Source: Halobacillus halophilus
GTDB taxonomy: Bacteria; Bacillota; Bacilli; Bacillales; Halobacillaceae
Assembly: GCF_020171985.1 (NCBI RefSeq)
Contig: NZ_JAIVAL010000004.1
Span: forward strand, 219,856-283,855
DNA length: 64,000 bases
Reading direction: 5' to 3'
The position numbers were made by a program, and so were the translations under genes. Shown one piece after another: positions 1 through 6,989 of the stretch. Below the pieces are notes generated by a model. It did not search any database. It had not been told where the DNA came from and saw only the letters and a list, made by a program, of their open reading frames with translations. How positions within the stretch are numbered: the first letter of the stretch is position 1; each line of letters opens with the position of its first letter.

Positions 1-774
1 CAAATCCTGGTGTACATCATGGTATATCTCCGCTGATTGGCTGCTTTCCATTTGAGATACATAATGATTTTTAAAACTAACATATTCATTGGAAGATTCT
101 TTCTCAATCGATGACACGATATCCTTTAACATGGAGTAATCTTCTCCAAAGGTGTTTTCCTGCTCTGAATCTTTCTGCTCAAGCGACTGAGAACTTATTT
201 CCATTGATGGTGATTCACCTAACATAGAAATAAATTCTTTTAAGAACGACCCGCCTTGATCATTATGATCAAAAGATTCCTTTTTTACTGGATCCATCTT
301 TCCCCTCCAGCCAAACTCATTTTCATTTGATCGTGCAGCTAGATCCTCTTGCATGGGCGGAGCAGTTTCATGATCATTCAAAGCCATGTTTTTTTTCAGG
401 TTGTTAAAATATTCTCTTCGATTTGAGGAAAGACGTTTTCTCATTTCGGAAGCACTGTCTGCTTTTTTCTTTTTACTTTTTGTTTTTCTTCCATCTATCT
501 TTTCCTGCTCAGAAATTTCCTTTATTTCCTGATCAAATACCTCTGGCGGGGAAGAAATAACAGGACGAAGTTCTTCTTTACCATGGGGAGAATAGATATT
601 GTTCTTTTTTGAGTGGTTTCGCGCTTCACTCTTTTTTTCTTTAGTGTGGGGTTCACGGTGTGCTTCTATAAAGTCGTCCTCGAATTCACTTGATGAAGTT
701 GTTGTGAGTTTTCTTCTTGAACGATTGGGGTTACTCCATTGCTTTTGACTGAACGTGTTTTTATCCCTTTTCAT
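1..774 (-). CDS. Low-complexity hypothetical protein, 3' end outside window
   Basis: The frame is open from an ATG at 774 (RBS AAAGGAGAT just upstream) to the left edge, giving 258 codons without a stop, so the C-terminus lies outside the window. The visible product is very hydrophilic: a basic N-terminus, a run of Lys residues near residue 110, then a Ser/Glu-rich, Cys-poor region. No enzymatic domain or membrane segment is visible. It lies upstream of two SPOCS-domain genes on the same strand. A spore-surface or morphogenetic role is inferred from neighbours only; the function is unknown. Confidence 0.7.
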   Translation of the reverse strand, partial: MKRDKNTFSQKQWSNPNRSRRKLTTTSSSEFEDDFIEAHREPHTKEKKSEARNHSKKNNIYSPHGKEELRPVISSPPEVFDQEIKEISEQEKIDGRKTKSKKKKADSASEMRKRLSSNRREYFNNLKKNMALNDHETAPPMQEDLAARSNENEFGWRGKMDPVKKESFDHNDQGGSFLKEFISMLGESPSMEISSQSLEQKDSEQENTFGEDYSMLKDIVSSIEKESSNEYVSFKNHYVSQMESSQSAEIYHDVHQDL

Positions 775-805
775 ATCTCCTTTGAAAGGCGCTGTATTCC
801 AGCAT
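761..805 (-). other. Candidate 14-codon leader ORF overlapping the next start
   Basis: An ATG at 805 is preceded by a strong AAAGGAGGG sequence and encodes MLEYSAFQRRYEKG before a TAA at 761-763. The stop lies inside the first codons of the following gene (ATG at 774), and this ORF covers that gene's RBS. The arrangement fits translational coupling or attenuation, but so short an ORF could be chance. Confidence 0.3.
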
Positions 806-846
806 CCTTTCCAGCCCTCCTTTCTTTATACTTAGGATAAATAGAA

Positions 847-1617
847 TCAGCAAGGATCGTTAGTAGTGGAGGCGACTCGTATTTGTTGGTTTTGCAATAC
901 TTTTAAGCGTATATCCAACACCATTTTTTCTTCTACTTTTGTGAAACACCCTTCGTTAAAAGGAGCAGGACCATGAAGAGGCAATCGATCCAGGGCTTCA
1001 TCCCATTCAATAATCTTGCTGGAAACTAATTCACAATAGGCAAGCTCATTATAGAACTGGGAGCTCTCCTGGTGAAATTGAGAGAGATCACTGGATAACA
1101 ATTGATCTTTTTCCGGGTACCCTGAAGGTAGAGACTTCGATACGGCAAAGTCAAACTCCTGACGGTCATTTAGCTGAGGCATTACCGGCATAGAAAGAAA
1201 ATCCTGAATTTCTGTTACACAATCAAAAGGAATATCTACGGTATAAGAATGCAAATCAGAAGCTACTGATTTATGTGTACTATGTTCAATATCATGACAC
1301 GGACTGGCATATTGGATGTTCTTTCGCACAAACCCTTTAACAAATAGTTTATGAGTCGGAAGCAACAATCTACATTGAGTAAGGATGACTCGTTTCTTAA
1401 TATCTTTAATTTCTAGTACTGGTTCTGGAAAAGTTATGGTTTCATCTATATTTATCTGTAAATCAAGTTCTGCCAGAACCACGGGAACTTTGGTAAAGAT
1501 CTTTCCAATACTGACGCTTGGTGTAATGGGTTGGTTTTGACAGGAGTTGATCGTGGAAGACCCCTTACACTCATAATGATGGGAATCCTTGTGTAAATCT
1601 TTGTGTGAATCAGTCAT
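847..1617 (-). CDS. SPOCS-domain CsxC-like spore-surface protein (copy 1)
   Basis: A 256-residue protein with a His-rich N-terminus, then a beta-rich SPOCS/DUF3794-type domain at about residues 35-165. Characteristic motifs are EIKDIKKRV, CRLLLP and FVRKNIQYASPC. The same motifs occur in the protein encoded at 1885-2661, so the two are paralogues. In Firmicutes, proteins of this type are spore or exosporium associated (CsxC was described in Clostridium sporogenes); the CsxC-like name comes from recalled motif similarity. There is no signal peptide or membrane segment. The RBS GAGGAGG precedes the ATG. A sigma-K-like -10 lies about 30 bp upstream. Confidence 0.72.
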   Translation of the reverse strand: MTDSHKDLHKDSHHYECKGSSTINSCQNQPITPSVSIGKIFTKVPVVLAELDLQINIDETITFPEPVLEIKDIKKRVILTQCRLLLPTHKLFVKGFVRKNIQYASPCHDIEHSTHKSVASDLHSYTVDIPFDCVTEIQDFLSMPVMPQLNDRQEFDFAVSKSLPSGYPEKDQLLSSDLSQFHQESSQFYNELAYCELVSSKIIEWDEALDRLPLHGPAPFNEGCFTKVEEKMVLDIRLKVLQNQQIRVASTTNDPC

Positions 1618-1644
1618 TTGATTGCCTCCTCAAAAATTATAGTA

Positions 1645-1653
1645 CATCGTATG
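1645..1653 (-). promoter_or_regulatory. Possible sigma-K -10 element
   Basis: CATACGATG matches the sigma-K -10 consensus CATANNNTA at all but the last base and lies about 30 bp upstream of the copy 1 SPOCS gene. A TATAAT-like string overlaps it, so a vegetative promoter is also possible. Confidence 0.3.
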
Positions 1654-1836
1654 TGGGGCAGATCACTGTGTTTGGGCGAAAGTCTGAATTCTAATTAGGT
1701 GTATAGGCTTTAGCCCTTGAATTGAAAGGAATTATTTGGAGATATTTTTTTACACTACTTGTCCATCACTGCCAGGCGTTAAATGCTCGCCTTTAATAGC
1801 TTATTTGAATGTTACAGCTGGATTAAAATAAGAGTA

Positions 1837-1877
1837 ATAAAAAAACCACCATCCTTAACAAGTCTAAGGATGGTGGG
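1837..1877 (-). terminator. Rho-independent terminator of SPOCS copy 2
   Basis: A perfect 12-bp stem (CCACCATCCTTA with its complement) and a 7-nt loop are followed on the minus strand by seven T residues, eight bases past the stop codon of the gene ending at 1885. Confidence 0.85.
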
Positions 1878-1884
1878 TTTTGGG

Positions 1885-2661
1885 TTAACCGGCTGTAATT
1901 TGAACTTGTTGTTCTTGTAAAATGCTCACTGTAAACGTAACCATCATTTTTTCAACTACGTGATGGAAGTGACCTTCTTCTACAGGACTGTGACCGTAGT
2001 CATAGTGATGAGAATGTCTGTCTGTAGCTTCATCCCATTCTAGTATTTCATGTCTCAACAATTCACAATAAGGAAGAGCATTGTAGGCTGCTGTACTAGT
2101 CTGGTGGAACTGGGAAATATCACTGGAAAGAAACTTATCTTTTTCAGGGAAGCCTTTTCCAAGGTCCTGAGCTCTGAAGAAGTCGAACTCGCTGCGCGTA
2201 TTCGTAACAGGCAATTGAGCAGGTGAATCAAGAGTTACACTTGTCATACACTCAAATGGAACTTTCACCGTTAATGATTTCAGTTCTGAAGATACGCATT
2301 CTCCAGCTTCATTGTAACAAGGTGAAGCATATTGAATGTTTTTGCGTACATACCCTTTAATAAATAATGGGAATGGTCCAGTGGAAAATTGTTCACCATT
2401 GGCAGTCCCAGTCATCAGACGGCACTGAAGAATAACAACTCTTTTCTTAATGTCCTTAATCTCTGAAACGGGATGCGGGAACTTAATGTTAGCCACCATA
2501 TGCGTAGTGATATTGAAATCTCCTAAGTTAACCGGAATTCTAACTAATCGCGTACCTGCAGGTGTAACAGGGGTGTCCGCTTCCTCATTCATACATTGTT
2601 CAATAGAGGCGGACGTATTAAGGTTTACACAATTGTGGTAGTGATGTTCTTTATTACTCAC
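1885..2661 (-). CDS. SPOCS-domain CsxC-like spore-surface protein (copy 2)
   Basis: Starting at the GTG at 2661 with RBS AAAGGAGG, this gene encodes 258 residues. An ATG at 2721 is in frame but lacks an RBS. The protein parallels copy 1 along its length: EIKDIKKRV, CRLM, YVRKNIQYASPC, the SSDISQFHQ region and a C-terminal VEKM motif. It is richer in His, with HHYHNC at the N-terminus and clusters near residues 220-240, suggesting metal binding or His-mediated coat contacts (inference). It has its own terminator and a good sigma-K-like -10, so it is probably a monocistronic late-sporulation gene. Confidence 0.72.
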   Translation of the reverse strand: MSNKEHHYHNCVNLNTSASIEQCMNEEADTPVTPAGTRLVRIPVNLGDFNITTHMVANIKFPHPVSEIKDIKKRVVILQCRLMTGTANGEQFSTGPFPLFIKGYVRKNIQYASPCYNEAGECVSSELKSLTVKVPFECMTSVTLDSPAQLPVTNTRSEFDFFRAQDLGKGFPEKDKFLSSDISQFHQTSTAAYNALPYCELLRHEILEWDEATDRHSHHYDYGHSPVEEGHFHHVVEKMMVTFTVSILQEQQVQITAG

Positions 2662-2692
2662 TTTTTTTCCTCCTTTAATTTTTACCTCACTG

Positions 2693-2701
2693 TATTCTAT
2701 G
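2693..2701 (-). promoter_or_regulatory. Candidate sigma-K -10 element
   Basis: CATAGAATA fits the sigma-K -10 consensus CATANNNTA exactly, about 32 bp upstream of the GTG start of SPOCS copy 2. No clean -35 AC element at standard spacing was found, so the call rests on the -10 and the gene type. Confidence 0.4.
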
Positions 2702-2874
2702 CATTTCAATCTGCTAAGCATAGTTAGATGAATCAGTCAAAACGTGGAATTTAATAGGAATGATAGATAGTAATAGAAAATGATCTACAGCTTTGGTTTT
2801 TTAAGAAGTTTTAATTGTACGCGCACTCTCCCCCGCCCAGTTGGCATAGGCTAGCCCATCAGGAGGTCGATTAA

Positions 2875-4053
2875 ATGACGCGAAATAACATCTTTGCGGT
2901 TGACTTAGGAAACAGCTGGTATAAGGTTATGGCTTCAGATGATGGAGAACTGGTGGAATACCAATTACCTAACGCACTTGCCTTGTTTGATGAAGAATTT
3001 TACGAAAAACCATACGATGAAGAAGATGTCAATTTTGAGGAAAATTTAATCGTGGAAATTAAAAGCCATGCCATCACTGACAGGCGTGAAATATACTACA
3101 TCGGCAAATCAGCCATGAAACAGCGGAATGTCAGTCTTACTTCGTTTAACAACCAAAAAATTGATGAAGATCGTACTTATATCCTTTTACATTCGATAGC
3201 TGCTTATCACGCCTTGATCTCTCATCCTTCTAACGGCGAAATTAATTACCATATTGACCAGTTAGCTGTGTCTCTTCCGACCACCCAGTATAAAGAGAAA
3301 AAGGATGTATTCAAGGAACGCTTAAAGGGTGTCCATACTGTCATATTCCATAAAGTCCCCGGGATGCTTGAACCAAAAGAAGTAGCTGTTAAAGTGCATA
3401 TTGAAGATGTCATTGTAGGTGCTGAGGGGGCCCTCGCCTACCTGAGTTTGACACGCGACCCTTCTTCTTTAAAAGTTAAAAATGATTCACTGGCCAAAGA
3501 CTCACAAAAAGGAATCATAATCGGCGATTTAGGCGGCGATTCCGTTGACTTTGTAGGGATTAAAAACGGTAAACCTGTAGCATCTGTGGAAGGTGAGCAG
3601 TTTGGAATTAATCAATTTCTAGATAATATCATTCAAAAAGTCAGTAAAAATGAACTCTACAAGTTTAATTCACGGTCAGAGCTTGAGGAAAAACTAGCGG
3701 CTGGACAGTCGGAATGGTATGTAGAACCTTTTGCCGGCGTAAAAAAAGATATAAGTAAATATATTATGCCCCAGCTCAAATCGATGGCCATTAAATATTT
3801 AGAACACTTTGACCGGGTACGAAGCAGTTCAAACGAAATTAAGGGAGCTGTAAGATATATTGCTGTAGGAGGAGCCGCTGACATTGCACAACGACAAATT
3901 AAAGAAGCAGCTGTTAAATGGAGTGAGCGCGGACGTCCGATTGACTTACTTTTCCCGGAAGATATGGTTAAGTTAAATGTTCAAGGATTAATGATCCTTG
4001 CAAAAATGAGTCTGCTCAGTAAGGAAAAGGAATATGCGACCGCAAAAAAATAG
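2875..4053 (+). CDS. ParM/StbA-family actin-like ATPase
   Basis: A 392-residue protein with the actin/Hsp70 ATPase layout: phosphate-1 loop DLGNSWYK at residues 10-17, phosphate-2 loop GDLGGDSVDF at 217-226 and adenosine motif VGGAAD at 331-336. Length and motifs fit the ParM/Alp7A group of plasmid-segregation filaments rather than MreB or FtsA. The start is the ATG after AGGAGGTCGATTAA. A small gene follows 12 bp downstream, as in par operons where the actin gene precedes a DNA-binding adaptor. The pair sits between coat and exosporium genes with no plasmid genes nearby. The role could be DNA or plasmid-relic segregation, or a cytoskeletal role in sporulation (inference). Confidence 0.82.
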   Translation: MTRNNIFAVDLGNSWYKVMASDDGELVEYQLPNALALFDEEFYEKPYDEEDVNFEENLIVEIKSHAITDRREIYYIGKSAMKQRNVSLTSFNNQKIDEDRTYILLHSIAAYHALISHPSNGEINYHIDQLAVSLPTTQYKEKKDVFKERLKGVHTVIFHKVPGMLEPKEVAVKVHIEDVIVGAEGALAYLSLTRDPSSLKVKNDSLAKDSQKGIIIGDLGGDSVDFVGIKNGKPVASVEGEQFGINQFLDNIIQKVSKNELYKFNSRSELEEKLAAGQSEWYVEPFAGVKKDISKYIMPQLKSMAIKYLEHFDRVRSSSNEIKGAVRYIAVGGAADIAQRQIKEAAVKWSERGRPIDLLFPEDMVKLNVQGLMILAKMSLLSKEKEYATAKK

Positions 4054-4065
4054 AGGGTGAAGAAA

Positions 4066-4437
4066 ATGTCAAGAATATACAGAGATTATTTTAATCAAAC
4101 TGTTCTAACTATTCCTGACAGTTTTATTGATGTTAAGACAGGAGAAACACGTCTTGTTTCTCCTTCCATCATTGAGCAGCTTGAGTACCATTCCAGGAAT
4201 AATACTCTTCAGCACTTTATCATTTCAGCTCTTACAAGTTATTTAAGTGCAACTCCAGGTCACCAGGGTCCTGGCGACGAAGTATTGCAGGAATTATTAG
4301 AAATAAAAAGAATGCTTAGAGCAGGGAATAGTGGAAATCCTAACACTGGTATGAACTCTGCTAGAGATACGCGGTTTTCAGCAGGGGAAGTAGGATCTAA
4401 GGAAATCGAAGATATTTTAGAAGCATTTGGAGGATAA
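4066..4437 (+). CDS. Small partner protein of the ParM-like ATPase, unknown function
   Basis: Encodes 123 residues from the ATG at 4066 (RBS GAGGGTGA; an in-frame GTG at 4057 lies inside that RBS). I do not recognise the family. The N-terminal half (about 1-65) is mixed alpha/beta and ends in a hydrophobic helix. A Gly/Pro-rich break near 66-73 is followed by a short helix and a Gly/Asn/Ser-rich linker. The end is an acidic helix, EIEDILEAFGG, resembling a short peptide-docking tail. Its position 12 bp behind the actin-like gene parallels ParR/AlfB/Alp7R adaptors, but no ribbon-helix-helix is evident. A shared terminator follows. Confidence 0.65.
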   Translation: MSRIYRDYFNQTVLTIPDSFIDVKTGETRLVSPSIIEQLEYHSRNNTLQHFIISALTSYLSATPGHQGPGDEVLQELLEIKRMLRAGNSGNPNTGMNSARDTRFSAGEVGSKEIEDILEAFGG

Positions 4438-4454
4438 GTATCTAGTCTCTATGT

Positions 4455-4489
4455 AAGAAGGTAGCCTGGAAAGGATTACCTTCTTTTTT
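4455..4489 (+). terminator. Terminator of the ParM-like operon
   Basis: A 9-bp stem AAGAAGGTA/TACCTTCTT with a 13-nt loop is followed by a T run, 18 bp after the partner gene's stop. Confidence 0.75.
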
Positions 4490-4510
4490 GCTTTTTACTA
4501 TAATGATTAT

Positions 4511-5089
4511 TTAGTGACGTAAATGGATGGCTGGCAGGCAGGTAATCGAACAGAAGCATGACAAATCGACCGTAATACATATCCCAGTGCCTGTTAAGTC
4601 GTCCACCTCTTTATGGTCGATCTGACCACAAGCCGAATGATCAGCTTTACTATGGCACTTCTCCCCTTGGTCCTTAGCATGCTTCAGGTCTGACTTGAAA
4701 ACGAGTAATTCGAGAACAGCACAATCTTTTTCGATGTCTTTAACCTTGAAAATAAAAGAATTTACACATTTGAACTTTGTTTTCTTCGAGTGACAGTGAT
4801 AAGTGGTGACCCCTGTACCTTTATAAGGTTCACACCCACAATACAAAATAAATGGAATTGTGTTTTTCCTGACTTTCCTCTCCCCTAGTAAGTCTTCTAT
4901 AGACTGCTTACAGGACGAGTGGCAGCCATTATCTTTGTCTGCTTTCTTTTGAGCGGCCAGTATAGCCTCCAATACATCGGAAACGCAATTTTCATAGTGC
5001 TTACCTTTTTTATGATAGCCGCAATCTTTTTTATAATCGTCTTTCCAATCATGATCATAACTTTCATATTTATAATCTTTAAAACACAT
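4511..5089 (-). CDS. CotY/CotZ-family spore coat protein
   Basis: A 192-residue, Cys-rich and His/Lys-rich protein. It has a basic Tyr-rich N-terminus, an early CVSDVLEAI helix, a central core with YCGCEPY, CHSKKTKFKC and an NSFIFKVKDI strand, and a C-terminal LSCFCSITCLPA segment. These match the cysteine-rich CotY/CotZ crust and coat proteins, which polymerise through disulfides on the outer spore surface. An RBS-like AAGGAG lies 13 bp before the ATG. A sigma-K-like -10 lies upstream. It converges on the ParM-like operon. Confidence 0.85.
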   Translation of the reverse strand: MCFKDYKYESYDHDWKDDYKKDCGYHKKGKHYENCVSDVLEAILAAQKKADKDNGCHSSCKQSIEDLLGERKVRKNTIPFILYCGCEPYKGTGVTTYHCHSKKTKFKCVNSFIFKVKDIEKDCAVLELLVFKSDLKHAKDQGEKCHSKADHSACGQIDHKEVDDLTGTGICITVDLSCFCSITCLPAIHLRH

Positions 5090-5121
5090 AATTGTTTTCT
5101 CACTCCTTCAAAGGTTTAAGA

Positions 5122-5130
5122 TAGTATACG
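5122..5130 (-). promoter_or_regulatory. Candidate sigma-K -10 for the CotZ-like gene
   Basis: CGTATACTA differs at one position from CATANNNTA and lies 32-40 bp upstream of the coat gene ATG. Confidence 0.35.
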
Positions 5131-5268
5131 CTGAAGAATCTACTTCGCGTAATAACTATGCCTACCAGGAATGAAAAAACAGCTTTCAGACTCCACAAGC
5201 CTGTTTATGGTTTCCCTTCTTAATAGGTTATCTCTCATACCTCCCACGTGAATGAAAGTGTAGCAAAT

Positions 5269-6525
5269 CTATGCATAGTGACCGCCGATTTTCTTGCTTC
5301 GCTCGATGGTGATGCCACCGCTTGTATAACTGCTCGCTCTAAGGACAGCTGTAGAACCGTATTCATCACGAATCCGGTCCATAACGTCCGCTAAATCTTT
5401 CTTCTTAGGTTCGTTATTAAATAAACTGAGTTGAACATCACAGCCATCATTCAGGTTGGTTAAAGCCACAGATGCTCGCCGAATCTTACTTTCACCATCG
5501 TAAAAACGATGAAAAAGCTTCAAGCATACTTGATACATATCCCCTGTTATATTAGTCGGAGACTGTACAGACATAGACCGGCTGAACCCCCCTCCTGTTT
5601 CACTCGAATATCCTATTCCCAAATGAACCGTCCGGCCTTCCTTGTCATCGGCTCTTGCCCTGCGGCAAGCTTCCTCGCATAAATCAAGCAGGCAGGCATA
5701 AATTTCTTCTTTTTCGTAATCTCTTAATAACGTAATTCCGTGACCATAAGATTTCTGCTCTGTCTTCACAAATTCTCCATACACAGGACTCAGGTCAATC
5801 CCCCAGGCGTGCCAGTATAATTGCTCACCCATGATACCAAAATTTTTCTTCAGATACTTTAAGGGATGGCGCGCTAAGTCCCCAAGCGTCAAAATACCCA
5901 TTCGGTTTAAGTTTTTGGTCATTCTTGATCCAATTCCCCACACATCATGAATATCACATGGCCATAGCTTTGCTTCTACGTCTTCGTACCGGCATTCTGC
6001 AATTCCGTCTTCTGCCTTTTTTGCATGAATGTCCATAACGACCTTGGCCAGAAATTTGTTATCCCCAATCCCAATCACAGATTCTATACCGAATTGCTCT
6101 CTTATCTCAAATTGAAGCATATGAGCGATTTCATATGGGTTTCCATAAAGCTTATTCAAGCCATTAATGGTGACCCACAATTCGTCCACCGAGTACACAT
6201 GAATAGCCTGCTGAGGCACATAATTCCTGATCATTTTGGTGATTTCCACAGATACCTCGAGGTAATCTCCCATGTGCGCAGGTGCAATAATCAGGCTGGG
6301 ATCGTCGGGCAGTTCAAAATACCTGCTGACGTTACTGATTCCATACCTCTGTTTCAGCGTGGGGGAAGCAGCGAGAACAATACTACCTCTTCGCGTAGTA
6401 TCCCCCACCACCGCCAATAATGCTTTTTTAGGGTCTAGTCCTCTTTTCATACATTCCACACTTGCGTAAAAACTGCGCATATCAATACAAAGCACATCGT
6501 TTCGCGGATATCCTTGATAATCCAC
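5269..6525 (-). CDS. Y-family DNA polymerase (UvrX/YqjW type)
   Basis: An error-prone translesion polymerase of about 418 residues. Catalytic motifs are IDMRSFYASVE (metal ligand Asp15) and YSVDELWV (Asp114, Glu115), followed by HhH-like VWGIGSRMTKNLNRMGI and a little-finger domain. A beta-clamp motif QLSLF lies at about 365-369, which fits recruitment to replication forks. I chose the GTG at 6525, eight bases after GGAG; GTG codons at 6534 and 6531 lie too close to the RBS. A LexA operator immediately upstream predicts damage induction, as for B. subtilis yqjW and uvrX. Confidence 0.92.
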   Translation of the reverse strand: MDYQGYPRNDVLCIDMRSFYASVECMKRGLDPKKALLAVVGDTTRRGSIVLAASPTLKQRYGISNVSRYFELPDDPSLIIAPAHMGDYLEVSVEITKMIRNYVPQQAIHVYSVDELWVTINGLNKLYGNPYEIAHMLQFEIREQFGIESVIGIGDNKFLAKVVMDIHAKKAEDGIAECRYEDVEAKLWPCDIHDVWGIGSRMTKNLNRMGILTLGDLARHPLKYLKKNFGIMGEQLYWHAWGIDLSPVYGEFVKTEQKSYGHGITLLRDYEKEEIYACLLDLCEEACRRARADDKEGRTVHLGIGYSSETGGGFSRSMSVQSPTNITGDMYQVCLKLFHRFYDGESKIRRASVALTNLNDGCDVQLSLFNNEPKKKDLADVMDRIRDEYGSTAVLRASSYTSGGITIERSKKIGGHYA

Positions 6526-6540
6526 TCTCACCACTCCACA

Positions 6541-6553
6541 CGAACGTTTGTTC
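6541..6553 (-). promoter_or_regulatory. LexA (DinR) SOS box
   Basis: CGAACGTTTGTTC has the perfect GAAC-N4-GTTC core of the Gram-positive SOS operator and sits 16 bp upstream of the Y-family polymerase start. Confidence 0.85.
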
Positions 6554-6748
6554 TTATTATAAGGAAATATTATGATGATGTAAAGAATTCTAATTGACTA
6601 TATATTTTAGGAGTTCGGCCATTCTTGTTTATATAATAAACATGCAGCAGAAAAGATTCTTACTTATTTTAAACATTTGATGCTTTTTTACACACTAAGG
6701 AGACGAATAAAAGCACCAGCGCCAGTTATGAAGTCCGTTCGCCACCTA

Positions 6749-6777
6749 TTGTCAAAGTAAAGAAAATCAGATACTAT
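6749..6777 (+). promoter_or_regulatory. Sigma-A promoter of the alpha-glucosidase gene
   Basis: TTGTCA and TACTAT are separated by 17 bp. The predicted start falls about 6784, just ahead of the first LacI-type operator, leaving a leader of about 205 nt. Confidence 0.6.
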
Positions 6778-6794
6778 TATAGTTACTGAAAAAG

Positions 6795-6806
6795 GCAAAC
6801 GGTTGC
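6795..6806 (+). promoter_or_regulatory. LacI-family operator half-palindrome
   Basis: GCAAACGGTTGC is a near-perfect dyad (one mismatch) with a central CG, the usual layout of LacI/GalR-type operators such as those of MalR. It lies just downstream of the predicted transcription start. Confidence 0.55.
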
Positions 6807-6866
6807 ACAAATGGTTACTATTTTTACGTGAAATTAATTCTCTAATTGAAAATTATGTGGTGTGAT

Positions 6867-6898
6867 AATTAGTAGTGCAATCGATTGCACTACTAATT
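6867..6898. promoter_or_regulatory. 32-bp perfect palindrome, probable second operator
   Basis: Two 16-base arms beginning AATTAGTAGTGCAATC meet without any loop. The centre TGCAATCGATTGCA resembles a LacI-family operator. There is no T run, so it is unlikely to be a terminator. It lies 91 bp before the alpha-glucosidase ATG. Confidence 0.6.
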
Positions 6899-6989
6899 GC
6901 TTTCATTACTCATTCTTTCTTTTTCATGTACAATAGTTTAAAAGAACCTGTCTTCATAGCATTAAATTTAGAAGAAATGAGGGATCGAT

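Noticed and set aside
3657..3884. Antisense open frame within the ParM-like gene
   Set aside because: It is a reverse-strand shadow without RBS or recognisable sequence.
4897..5119. Alternative frames over the CotZ-like gene start
   Set aside because: The Cys-rich CotZ frame is clearly coding; the overlapping frames are low-complexity shadows.
6867..6898. Palindrome as a transcription terminator
   Set aside because: No loop and no T run on either strand, and no gene ends nearby; an operator fits better.
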